Below are positions 7,221 to 14,988 of a DNA stretch of 23,091 nt, piece after piece. The number at the start of each line of letters is the position of its first letter. Position 1 is the stretch's first letter. The notes beneath the pieces were generated by a model. That model did no database searches. It was given only the letters and a program-made list of their open reading frames with translations, and had not been told where the DNA came from. The position numbers and the translations under genes were made by a program. This stretch comes from JAVBMC01 sp031552845. GTDB taxonomy: Bacteria > Verrucomicrobiota > Kiritimatiellia > RFP12 > DVOR01. The stretch is taken from the NCBI GenBank assembly GCA_031552845.1, contig JAVBMC010000055.1, positions 1 through 23,091 on the forward strand, given 5' to 3'.

Positions 7221-7804
7221 AAGTGTTTGGTTTGATAGCAGGGGTGGCTGTCGCTGCGGGCGTGTGTTGCGCCGCAGATGATGACGGTATTGCGGAGGCG
7301 CGGGCTTTGGCCACAAAGGCGGTTGCCGCCGTGACGAATATGCCTGCGCAGGTTCAGGATGGCGGCAGCACCAATGAGGCCGTGCAGCCGATGACGATTA
7401 CGGCCACCCGGATGGAGTATGACTATAAGGAGTCGGTGGCGCTGTTTGATGAGAACGTGGTGGTTTCGGATGCCCGCTTCAACATGCAGTCGGACAAGAT
7501 GATCGTGTTTTTCGAAGGCACCAATGATATGTCCCGGCTGGTGGTGATGGGCAATGTGAGCATTTCGAATGAGAACCGTTTGGCGCATTGCGATAAGGCG
7601 GTGTATTCCCGCGCCGATGGACGTATCGTGATGACCGGCACGGCGACTTTGCAGCGCACAGGGCAGGGTGAGGCCGGTAAGGTGACCGGCGACCGTATTA
7701 CGATTTGGTTGGATGAAGAGCGCATTGAAGTGTATCCTGCGGCGACGTTGACGTTGCCGGGAGGCGCTTTGGATGACAAGAAGGGATTGACGGGTAAGTT
7801 GTAA
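7217..7804 (+). CDS. lptA: LptA-like periplasmic LPS bridge protein
   Basis: The product is 195 residues with a clear N-terminal signal peptide (about residues 1-19, ending VCCA before ADDDG). A low-complexity linker with little predicted structure (about 20-55) precedes an OstA/LptA-type beta-jelly-roll (about 57-170): ITATRMEYDYKESVALFDENV, then ADG...MTGTATLQR and GDRITIWLDEERIEV. The pattern of assigning a base sequence, adding a strand and turning is the LptA hallmark. It would form the periplasmic filament that carries LPS between LptC and the outer-membrane LptDE complex. The start overlaps the previous stop (ATGA), and the stop overlaps the lptB start (TAATG), so the three genes are tightly coupled. 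Confidence 0.75.
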   Translation: MKVFGLIAGVAVAAGVCCAADDDGIAEARALATKAVAAVTNMPAQVQDGGSTNEAVQPMTITATRMEYDYKESVALFDENVVVSDARFNMQSDKMIVFFEGTNDMSRLVVMGNVSISNENRLAHCDKAVYSRADGRIVMTGTATLQRTGQGEAGKVTGDRITIWLDEERIEVYPAATLTLPGGALDDKKGLTGKL

Positions 7805-8550
7805 TGTCTGCAGCGGCAGAAAAAAGCGGATACGCCCTCGAGGCGTTTGATTTAGTCAAGCAGTATGGACATCGGACAGTGGTGGATGGCGTCTCGGTCG
7901 CGATCCGCTGCGGGGAGATTGTCGGTTTGCTGGGACCCAACGGGGCAGGTAAGACGACTTCTTTTTACATGCTGGTGGGATTGGTCAGGCCGAACAGCGG
8001 ACGCGTGGTTTTCAAGGGACGTGATGTGACGTCGATGCCGGTTTACAAGCGGGCGCGGATTGGGCTGGGGTATTTGGCGCAGGAGGCTTCAATCTTTAGA
8101 AAGTTGACGGTCGAAGAGAATGTGCTGGCGATTTTGGAGACGTTGCCGTTGAATGCAGCGCAGCGGAAGGCGCGTTGTGCCGAGCTGTTGGAGTCGTTGA
8201 GTTTGACCAAGGTGGCGCGTCAGCGGGCGTATACGCTCAGCGGCGGCGAGCGCCGTAAGCTGGAGATTGCGCGGGCGTTGGTGCGTGAGCCGTCTATTTT
8301 GATGTTGGATGAACCATTCAGCGGCGTCGATCCGTTGGCCGTGAATGATATTCAGACGATCATCAAGGGGCTGCGGGACCGTGGGCTGGGTATCATCATT
8401 ACCGACCATAACGTGCGCGAGACGTTGTCGGTGGTGGATCGGGCCTATCTGGTGTATGAGGGCAAGATTCTGTGTCAAGGGACGAGCGACGAGTTGATTT
8501 CGGATGAAAAAGCGCGTGAGTTTTATCTCGGGCGCTCTTTTAGGATGTGA
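7804..8550 (+). CDS. lptB: LPS export ABC transporter ATPase LptB
   Basis: Cytoplasmic ATPase that powers LPS extraction from the inner membrane together with LptF/LptG (not in this window). The product is 248 residues, the normal size. Walker A is GPNGAGKTT (residues 44-52), the Q-loop Gln is about 93, the signature LSGGE is at 145-149, Walker B SILMLDE at 164-170 and the H-loop His at about 202 in DHN. All catalytic elements are intact. The LptB-type wording around them (LAQEASIFRKLTVEEN, DEPFSGVDPLAV, ITDHNVRETL) separates it from amino-acid importer ATPases, and the lptC-lptA-lptB order supports it. Confidence 0.96.
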   Translation: MSAAAEKSGYALEAFDLVKQYGHRTVVDGVSVAIRCGEIVGLLGPNGAGKTTSFYMLVGLVRPNSGRVVFKGRDVTSMPVYKRARIGLGYLAQEASIFRKLTVEENVLAILETLPLNAAQRKARCAELLESLSLTKVARQRAYTLSGGERRKLEIARALVREPSILMLDEPFSGVDPLAVNDIQTIIKGLRDRGLGIIITDHNVRETLSVVDRAYLVYEGKILCQGTSDELISDEKAREFYLGRSFRM

Positions 8551-8578
8551 TTAAAAACCATACAAAAGGAGTATCACT

Positions 8579-8896
8579 ATGACGATTGAAGTTACCGCGA
8601 GACACCTGCATGTGAAAGAAGAAATGCAGACGTATGCAAAGCAGCGCGTGGAGAAGGTCATTGCGCAGTTCCCGAAGGTTGAGAGCATTCACGTGATTTT
8701 GGACAAGCAGCGCCACTTGTTCTCTGCCGAAGTTATCGTGCAGAAAAAGGGTGAAACGCTTGTCGGTGAGTCGAACCATGCTGTGAACCTGCGCTCGGCT
8801 ATCGATACATCGGCCGCACGTGCTGAAAAGCAGCTGCGCGACCACCGCAAAAAAACGAAGACGAAAATCATCCGCCATGCAGAGCGGGCTGAATAA
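8579..8896 (+). CDS. hpf: Ribosome hibernation promoting factor, short form
   Basis: Small RaiA/HPF-family protein that binds the 30S decoding centre and stores ribosomes in inactive form during slow growth. The product is 105 residues, so it is the short form without the C-terminal dimerisation domain of long HPF. The sequence MTIEVTARHLHVKEEM and the basic C-terminus with HRKKTKTK are typical. A strong AAAGGAG at 8565-8571 sets the start at 8579. It follows lptB by 28 bases, as in the lptB-rpoN-hpf order of Proteobacteria, but no rpoN lies between. Confidence 0.92.
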   Translation: MTIEVTARHLHVKEEMQTYAKQRVEKVIAQFPKVESIHVILDKQRHLFSAEVIVQKKGETLVGESNHAVNLRSAIDTSAARAEKQLRDHRKKTKTKIIRHAERAE

Positions 8897-8913
8897 TTCG
8901 TTCTATTCCGTTT

Positions 8914-9915
8914 ATGCCGCATAAGCCTGAATCTCCTGAAGCCGCAAATCTGCCTCCCTTACGGAAGGTGTTGATTCGCGATTTCTTCAAGAAGTGTCAC
9001 GTGCCGTTGGAGCTGACCCCGCTCATGGGGAAGACCGGTTTTGATCGTTTGATCCATGAACCGATCTTCCACCGCCCGGGGTTGGCCTTGACAGGTTTTT
9101 TTGAACATTTCGCGAGCCAGCGGCTTCAGATTATTGGCATGACGGAACACGCCTATCTGGCGTCACTCCCATCCGGCGAGCGGCGCCAGAAGGTGCTTGA
9201 TTTTCTGGCGACTGATGTGCCTTGCATCATCTTCTGCGGCGAAATGAAAGTTTTTCCTGAAGTATTGGAAGCTGCTATTCAACATCAGGTGCCGGTGTTT
9301 TCATCCCGCCAAAGCGCGCGGCAGATTACATCGGATGGTTCGTTCGTATTGCATGATTTAGTGGCACCGTGTTTGCAAGTCCATGGCACGATGGTGGAAG
9401 TGGCAGGCGTGGGTGTTTTGATTCAAGGTGAAGCGGGACTCGGCAAGAGCGAGACCGGCCTTGGTTTGATTAAGCGCGGGCATGCGCTGGTTGCGGATGA
9501 TTTGACGGTGTTGCGTATTGACTCCACGGGCAAGCTTAAGGCTTCGGCTAAGGATCAGACCCGCTATTACATGGAGATCCGCGGGCTGGGCATTATCTAT
9601 GTGCCGTCGGTTTGCGGCGTGGCCGCTGTGCGCGGCGAAAAAGAATTGGATTTGGTTGTGATGTTGAGGCACCCGGACAAGGTTGAAGAGTTCGACCGCA
9701 GCGGGATGACGACGTTTTACAGCACATTGTTGGGCAAGAAGGTTCCGCAAATTGTGATACCGGTTGCAGCAGGCCGCGACCTTGTGAACTTGGTCGAAAC
9801 GGCGGCGCAGGAGTTCAGGCTCAGGCAGATGGGACAGTTTGCCGCCGCGGACTTGGAATCACAAATTATACGTCACCATGAAGCGCTTTCAAAAGAAGCG
9901 CAGGAGGATAAGTGA
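8914..9915 (+). CDS. hprK: HPr kinase/phosphorylase
   Basis: Bifunctional enzyme that phosphorylates and dephosphorylates the regulatory serine of HPr in response to metabolic state. The product is 333 residues. The N-terminal domain (about 1-145) is less conserved. The C-terminal kinase domain has the conserved His in QVHG (H158), Walker A GEAGLGKSE (172-180), RGH.LVADD (188-196) and the family signature MEIRGLGI (220-227). The usual IPV.PGRN segment reads IPVAAGRDL (282-290), a mild deviation. The stop overlaps the ptsH start. Its substrate HPr is encoded next, with an intact target serine, so the pair should be functional. Confidence 0.95.
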   Translation: MPHKPESPEAANLPPLRKVLIRDFFKKCHVPLELTPLMGKTGFDRLIHEPIFHRPGLALTGFFEHFASQRLQIIGMTEHAYLASLPSGERRQKVLDFLATDVPCIIFCGEMKVFPEVLEAAIQHQVPVFSSRQSARQITSDGSFVLHDLVAPCLQVHGTMVEVAGVGVLIQGEAGLGKSETGLGLIKRGHALVADDLTVLRIDSTGKLKASAKDQTRYYMEIRGLGIIYVPSVCGVAAVRGEKELDLVVMLRHPDKVEEFDRSGMTTFYSTLLGKKVPQIVIPVAAGRDLVNLVETAAQEFRLRQMGQFAAADLESQIIRHHEALSKEAQEDK

Positions 9916-10193
9916 ATAAAGAGAAGCGTGTTCTGACTTTACGAAACAAATACGGGTTGCATGTCCGTCCGGCCGGGCTTTTTGCCAAGGTGGCCTCGCG
10001 GTTCAATGCCGATGTGCAGGTCGAGAAAGACGACACCATCGTCTCCGGCAAAAGCATCATGGCATTAATGACTTTGGAAGCTGTTTGCGGCACATCGCTG
10101 ACTGTGACTGCAACGGGGCCGGAAGCAGTTGATGCGTTGGATGCCTTGGAAGGGCTCGTGACGCGCAACTTCGACATCCCCGAAGAACAATAG
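9912..10193 (+). CDS. ptsH: Phosphocarrier protein HPr
   Basis: Small phosphocarrier that takes phosphate from Enzyme I on a histidine and is regulated by HprK on a serine. The product is 93 residues. His17 in LHVRPAG is the Enzyme I site, and Ser48 in GKSIMALMTL is the HprK site. Translation appears to start at GTG 9912, overlapping the hprK stop (GTGA), with a strong AGGAGG at 9902-9907 only four bases upstream. Both regulatory residues are intact. No PTS permease (EII) gene is present in the window, so a purely regulatory role is possible. Confidence 0.95.
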   Translation: MNKEKRVLTLRNKYGLHVRPAGLFAKVASRFNADVQVEKDDTIVSGKSIMALMTLEAVCGTSLTVTATGPEAVDALDALEGLVTRNFDIPEEQ

Positions 10194-10199
10194 ACTGAT

Positions 10200-11948
10200 A
10201 TGGCGCCGGACGATATTTTTTACACAGGACTCGCCGCCTCCGAAGGGGTTGCCTGTGCTCCGGCGTTTATTTTAAATGAGCCCACCCTCTGCGAGCCGCC
10301 GCGGATCGCAATTGCGGCCGAGAAGATCCTCAAAGAGGTGAGGCGTTTTGAGAAAGCAGTTGAATCAACACGCAAGCAGCTGCAAGAGTTCTCAGACAGC
10401 TTGGCATCGTTGGCCGGCGCTGCTAACGTAGATGTGTTTGAAGCCCACCGAATGGTGATTGACGACCAGTTCTTCCGTGAATCCGTCATCAACCGCATCA
10501 CCTCGGGCTGCAACGCCGAGTATGCCGTGTTCACCGTGCTGGATGAGTTTATCGGCATGCTCATGCGCATGGGCGATTCGTATATCCGTGATCGCTCGAT
10601 GGACTTTCAGGATATCCGCTGCCGCTTGATGGCCAATCTGGAAGGCAAAACGCAAGTCTCGGATATGCACAGCATTACCGAACCCTGTGTGCTGGTTGCC
10701 GATGAACTATCGCCCTCCGAGACGGTATCGCTCCCCAAAGAATATGTGCGCGGCATCGTTGTCCGGCGCGGTAATGTCACCTCACACTCGGCTGTCTTGG
10801 CGCGTGCATTGGGGGTTCCTGCTGTTGTCGGCGTTCAAACCCTGCCTGCCATTCAAACAGGCGAAATGATTCTTTTGGACGGCTTCCGCGGGCAGGTGCA
10901 CATCAACCCGCCGGAGTCTGTTGAACAGCGTGTTTATGACGACACCAAAGGATTGCGCCAAGCCATCAAGGCGCGTGAAAAGTTGCGCGACAAGCCTGCC
11001 ATCACGCCCGATGGTGTTGTGATCAAATTGATGGTCAATACCGACCACGGCGCCGGATTTGCCAACCTGCTTGCCAACGGGGCCGAAGGCATTGGCCTCT
11101 ACCGTACCGAATATTTGTGGCTTTCGTTGGATCGTGAACCGACAGAGAACGAACAGACCAAGGCTTATGAAGAGGCTATTCGTGCGGCTGGAAAGAATCA
11201 AGTCGTTTTTCGCGTTTTAGACATCGGCGGCGATAAAAGTTTTGGCGGCGACCGTTCACAGCATCGCGAGGCCAATCCGTTCCTCGGACTCCGTTCTGTC
11301 CGCTATTTGCTGCGTGAACGTGCAGTGTTCCGCAGACAGCTTCGCGCCATTCTCCGCGCCAGCGCCTGCGGCGAGGTCGCTATCATGCTGCCGATGATCA
11401 CCGATATTGATGAATTGCACGCGTCACGGGTGGAACTTGAAACTGTAAAAAGAGAACTTGAGTCCGACGGCATCGCCTTCCGTAAAAACATTCCGCTGGG
11501 CGTGATGATTGAAGTTCCCTCTGCCGCGCTGATTGCTCCCCACTTGGCGGAGTCGGCCGATTTCTTTTCCATCGGTACCAATGACTTGATTCAGTATACC
11601 TTGGCAGTCGACCGTGGCAATGAATCTATCGCCAACCTCTACCGACCCTTGCATCCGGCAGTTTTGAAGCTCATCAAATTGACGGTGGCAGCTGGCAAGA
11701 CGGGCCAAATCCCTGTGAGCGTCTGCGGCGAAATGGCGGGCGATCCTGTCATGGTGCTGTTGCTCATCGGCCTCGGTATCCGCGTGCTCAGCATGTCGGC
11801 CACTTCGGTGTTGCGCATTAAAGAAGTCATTTGCAATATCCCCTCCACCAAAATGGAAGCCTTGGCTAAAAAAGCGCTTTCGGGCAAACATTCGTCCGAG
11901 GAACTCATGGCCGAAGGGCACGCCTTAGTTGACCGCTATATCGGTTAA
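10200..11948 (+). CDS. ptsI: PTS Enzyme I (phosphoenolpyruvate-protein phosphotransferase)
   Basis: Autophosphorylates from PEP and passes the phosphate to HPr; cytosolic dimer. The product is 582 residues, full length. The N-terminal domain has the active His196 in GNVTSHSAVLARALG. The C-terminal PEP-binding barrel shows GIGLYRTEYLW (about 295-305), LDIGGDKSF (about 342-350) and the catalytic Cys in VCGEMAGDPV. It starts 6 bases after ptsH. No strong Shine-Dalgarno is visible, which fits translation coupled to ptsH. It is the last gene of the block, and a non-coding gap with inverted repeats follows. Confidence 0.96.
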   Translation: MAPDDIFYTGLAASEGVACAPAFILNEPTLCEPPRIAIAAEKILKEVRRFEKAVESTRKQLQEFSDSLASLAGAANVDVFEAHRMVIDDQFFRESVINRITSGCNAEYAVFTVLDEFIGMLMRMGDSYIRDRSMDFQDIRCRLMANLEGKTQVSDMHSITEPCVLVADELSPSETVSLPKEYVRGIVVRRGNVTSHSAVLARALGVPAVVGVQTLPAIQTGEMILLDGFRGQVHINPPESVEQRVYDDTKGLRQAIKAREKLRDKPAITPDGVVIKLMVNTDHGAGFANLLANGAEGIGLYRTEYLWLSLDREPTENEQTKAYEEAIRAAGKNQVVFRVLDIGGDKSFGGDRSQHREANPFLGLRSVRYLLRERAVFRRQLRAILRASACGEVAIMLPMITDIDELHASRVELETVKRELESDGIAFRKNIPLGVMIEVPSAALIAPHLAESADFFSIGTNDLIQYTLAVDRGNESIANLYRPLHPAVLKLIKLTVAAGKTGQIPVSVCGEMAGDPVMVLLLIGLGIRVLSMSATSVLRIKEVICNIPSTKMEALAKKALSGKHSSEELMAEGHALVDRYIG

Positions 11949-12031
11949 TTTCAAGCCTTTTTCTGCGCTTAATCGCATACTTCTAGTCCCTCTCTTCAGG
12001 GAAAAGTGAGAGCAATCCATCTCCAGCGGGG

Positions 12032-12207
12032 GAGACACCTCTGTCGAGTTGGTGGTACACAGTGCGTACACTCTGCGCGCGCCGTGTGTTTACTTCCTGA
12101 CGTATTAACCTCAGCAAGTTGAGATTAATACCTCAGAGAGCTTGCACATAGAATGTAAACTTGTGGAGGTGTATCTCGCGCCAAGTTGACAGATTAAGCG
12201 CGTTTTT
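12032..12207 (+). ncRNA. Possible structured RNA / 3' UTR element after ptsI
   Basis: In the gene-free stretch 11949-12339, three inverted repeats are nested. GAGA+CACCTC (12032-12041) pairs with GAGGTG (12166-12171) and, past a two-base bulge, TCTC (12174-12177). GTTTAC (12088-12093) pairs with GTAAAC (12155-12160). TATTAACCTCA (12103-12113) pairs with TGAGATTAATA (12120-12130) with one mismatch around a six-base loop. Next comes a weak terminator, CGCGC (12177-12181) / GCGCG (12198-12202), followed by TTTTT; it shares one base with the outer helix. No known RNA family is recognised, and no good promoter is seen before it, so it may be the 3' UTR of the pts transcript. Confidence 0.35.
12177..12207 (+). 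terminator. Weak intrinsic terminator after ptsI
   Basis: CGCGC and GCGCG form a five-base-pair stem around a 16-base loop, directly followed by TTTTT at 12203-12207. It is the only terminator-like element between ptsI and the hydF promoter. The large loop makes it weak. Confidence 0.4.
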
Positions 12208-12254
12208 CAGAGATGGGTTGATTCTCAATTGTCCTAAATAAAAGTGCTTCGAGA

Positions 12255-12283
12255 TTGTTTTTAGGATGGATATTTGCTAAACT
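12255..12283 (+). promoter_or_regulatory. Extended -10 promoter of hydF-hydG
   Basis: TTGTTT at 12255-12260 and TAAACT at 12278-12283 are 17 bases apart, with an extended TGn at 12275-12277. The predicted start near 12290 lies downstream of the ATG-like codon at 12274 and supports the hydF start at 12340. Confidence 0.6.
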
Positions 12284-12339
12284 ACGCCCTTCAAAACAAG
12301 GTCTGCGGTCAGGGGTTGCCTGAAGCCAAGGAGCGAGTG

Positions 12340-13488
12340 ATGTTAACTACACCGAAATCAGAGCGTTTGACATTAGCTATTGTCGGACGGACGAACGTGG
12401 GGAAGTCCACGTTATTAAATTTAATTGCCGGGCAGGATGTCGCGATTACATCGCCGATTGCCGGCACCACCACTGATGTGGTCGAAAAGACAATGGAGCT
12501 GTTGCCGTTCGGGCCGATTCTATTGTTGGACACTGCCGGGTTTGACGACACGACGCCATTGGGCGCGGAGCGTCTGCGCAAAACACACAAAGCGCTTGAG
12601 CGGGCCGATGTTGTTTTAGCCGTCACAGATGGCGATGCTGACGAATCGTTGAATGCCTTTATCTCTTCACAGAGCAAGCCGGTTGTACGAGTGGATATGC
12701 GCCGTTTTACCGGGCAGACGCGTGATCAGTTCTTGGCTTGCTTCAAACCGATGCTGCTGAAGGTCGTGCCGGATTCGTTTTTAAAGACGCCATTGCTGTT
12801 TGCCGACTGTGTACCTCAGGGGGCATCGGTCTTGCAAATCATTCCGATTGATGAGCAAGCTCCGAAGGGGCGCATCATTCTGCCGCAAGTTCAGGTGCTG
12901 CGTGAAGCATTGGATCATGGCATCATCAGCCTCGTCACCACTGAAAAAGAAATAAGTACTTGTTTGGAACGTCAGAGCGTGCCGCCTGCATTGGCGATTT
13001 GCGACTCACAGGTGGTACATATCATGTGCCGCGATGTGCCTGAGAATATTCCAGCAACGACCTATTCAATCCTCATGGCGCGGGTGAAGGGTGATTTGCA
13101 GGTGTTTGCTCAGGGTGCCGAAGCGATTGATTCGTTACAAGATGGCGACCGTATCTTGATTGCCGAGAGTTGCACGCACCACGCCGGCGATGAAGACATT
13201 GGGCGTGTGAAGATACCTAACTTGATCCGCAAGCACACGGGCAAGCAGTTGGAGTTTGCCGTATCTTCAGGACGTGATTTTCCGGATGATTTGGGTGCCT
13301 GTAAATTGATCATTCATTGCGGCGGGTGTATGACGAACCGGGCGCAGATCCTTTGGCGGATTGAACAGGCGAAAGCGTCCGGCGTGCCGATTACCAACTA
13401 CGGCGTGTGCATTTCATTTTTACAAGGCGTCCTGCCGCGTGTACTGGCGCCGTTCGCAAAACAATTGAAAGAAGGGATTCAGATATGA
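12340..13488 (+). CDS. hydF: [FeFe]-hydrogenase maturation GTPase HydF
   Basis: Scaffold that receives the di-iron precursor built by HydE/HydG and delivers it to the hydrogenase HydA. The product is 382 residues. The N-terminal Era/TrmE-like GTPase domain has the P-loop GRTNVGKS (16-23), the conserved switch Thr in AGTTTD and DTAG (64-67). The C-terminal domain has the HydF iron-sulfur ligand set CTH at 278-280 and HCGGC at 326-330, with the expected long spacing. The start at 12340 has AAGGAG at 12328-12333; a longer frame from 12274 would begin before the transcription start. Its stop overlaps the hydG start (ATGA). HydE and the hydrogenase are not in the window. Confidence 0.95.
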   Translation: MLTTPKSERLTLAIVGRTNVGKSTLLNLIAGQDVAITSPIAGTTTDVVEKTMELLPFGPILLLDTAGFDDTTPLGAERLRKTHKALERADVVLAVTDGDADESLNAFISSQSKPVVRVDMRRFTGQTRDQFLACFKPMLLKVVPDSFLKTPLLFADCVPQGASVLQIIPIDEQAPKGRIILPQVQVLREALDHGIISLVTTEKEISTCLERQSVPPALAICDSQVVHIMCRDVPENIPATTYSILMARVKGDLQVFAQGAEAIDSLQDGDRILIAESCTHHAGDEDIGRVKIPNLIRKHTGKQLEFAVSSGRDFPDDLGACKLIIHCGGCMTNRAQILWRIEQAKASGVPITNYGVCISFLQGVLPRVLAPFAKQLKEGIQI

Positions 13489-14984
13489 TGACAGTAGAAG
13501 AGTATAAGCGGGATTATATCCGGCAGGATGAGATTGACAAGTATCTGCCGAACGGCAAGCATTTTATTGACCCTGACTTGATTGAGAAGACGCTGGCGCA
13601 GGCCGCTGCACAAGAACCTGACCCGACGCGCGTGCGCGACATCCTCGCAAAGTCTCGCGCCATTGAGACGCTTGAGCCGCAGGAACTGGCTACGCTGATT
13701 CAAGTCACCGACCCCGCGTTGCGTGAAGAGATGAACGCAACGGCCTTGCAAATTAAGCGCACCGTTTATGATAACCGTGTGGTCATGTTCGCGCCGCTTT
13801 ATGTGGGCAACTTGTGCGTCAACCGTTGCGCCTATTGCGGATTTGCTGAAGACAATCATTGCCAAAAGCGCCGAGTGTTGACAATGGAAGAGATTGACAA
13901 AGAGGTCGATGTGTTGGCCGGGCAGATCGGGCATAAACGCCTGATTGCCGTCTATGGCGAGCATCCCTCCACCTCGGCTGATTACATTGCCCGCTCGATT
14001 GAACGTATCTACCAGCATCAAGTGAAGTCTCCCGGCGGAGCAACTGTCGGCATCCGCCGTGTGAATGTCAACGCCGCACCGATGCGGATTGATGACCTGC
14101 GTCACTTGAAGAAAGTCGGTATTGGCACCTTCCAAGTCTTTCAAGAAACCTATCACCGTCCGACGTATGAGAAACTGCATCCGCAGAACACGGTCAAGGG
14201 TAACTATGATTGGCGTACCACGTGTTTCCATCGGGCATTGGAGGCTGGGGTGGATGATGTCGGCCTTGGTGCGCTCTTCGGGCTGTATAATTGGAAGTAT
14301 GAAGCGCTGGCACTGCTGTTGCATTCGCGCGAATTGGAGCGGGCGTTCAACATCGGGCCACACACGATTTCATTCCCGCGCATGGAACCCGCCAGCGGCA
14401 CCGACCTGCCGCAGACTTCGCCGTATTTGTTTGATGATGCCACGTTTGAGCATATCATTACGTTGATGCGCTTGGCTGTGCCGTATACCGGATTGATTGT
14501 CACCTGCCGTGAGCGCGCAGAGATCCGCAACCGTGCCATTAACCACGGCATCACGCAGATGGACTGCAGCAGCAACATCGCTATCGGCGGTTATAATGAC
14601 TCGGCCAATATCGGCGACCAGGTGATCGACAAGCAGCAGTTCGTGCTGGCGGATAACCGTTCGCTGAGCGAAGTTGTCGGCTATCTCGGCAGCCAAGGCA
14701 TCATCACATCATTCTGCACTGCCGGATACCGTTGCGGGCGCACGGGCGGCTGTATCATGGATTCGTTGAAGACCGGCAAGGAAGGTAAGTTCTGCAAGGT
14801 CAACGCCGTGCTGACGTTCCGTGAGTGGTTGGATGATTTTGCCGATGCCAAGACACGTGCTTTGTGTGAGCCTGTCGTCGAGAAAGAGATTGCTGAGATC
14901 GCCGCGACGCTGCCGAAGTTCTATCCGGCATTCAAGGAACACTACGACCGCATCGTGGCAGGGGAGCGCGATCTCTTTTTCTAA
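13485..14984 (+). CDS. hydG: [FeFe]-hydrogenase maturase HydG (radical SAM tyrosine lyase), variant C-terminal motif
   Basis: Radical SAM enzyme that splits tyrosine to give the CO and cyanide ligands of the H-cluster. The product is 499 residues, slightly longer than many relatives. The SAM-cluster motif is C111-VNR-C115-AY-C118. The C-terminal region keeps the family wording SFCTA.YR.GRTG...FC..NA.LTF.EWL.D(F/Y)A, but the auxiliary-cluster motif, normally CX2CX22C, reads C411-T-A-G414 with C437 at the expected place. The second Cys is glycine, and extra cysteines appear at 417 and 423. Start at 13485 overlaps the hydF stop; the ATG at 13488 is equally possible. The gene ends four bases before the stop of the convergent gene. 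Confidence 0.93.
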   Translation: MMTVEEYKRDYIRQDEIDKYLPNGKHFIDPDLIEKTLAQAAAQEPDPTRVRDILAKSRAIETLEPQELATLIQVTDPALREEMNATALQIKRTVYDNRVVMFAPLYVGNLCVNRCAYCGFAEDNHCQKRRVLTMEEIDKEVDVLAGQIGHKRLIAVYGEHPSTSADYIARSIERIYQHQVKSPGGATVGIRRVNVNAAPMRIDDLRHLKKVGIGTFQVFQETYHRPTYEKLHPQNTVKGNYDWRTTCFHRALEAGVDDVGLGALFGLYNWKYEALALLLHSRELERAFNIGPHTISFPRMEPASGTDLPQTSPYLFDDATFEHIITLMRLAVPYTGLIVTCRERAEIRNRAINHGITQMDCSSNIAIGGYNDSANIGDQVIDKQQFVLADNRSLSEVVGYLGSQGIITSFCTAGYRCGRTGGCIMDSLKTGKEGKFCKVNAVLTFREWLDDFADAKTRALCEPVVEKEIAEIAATLPKFYPAFKEHYDRIVAGERDLFF

Positions 14985-14988
14985 GAGG

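Noticed and set aside
12185..12213. Perfect TTGACA as a -35 box in the ptsI-hydF gap
   Set aside because: No acceptable -10 box lies 16-18 bases downstream, and the better hydF promoter is at 12255-12283.
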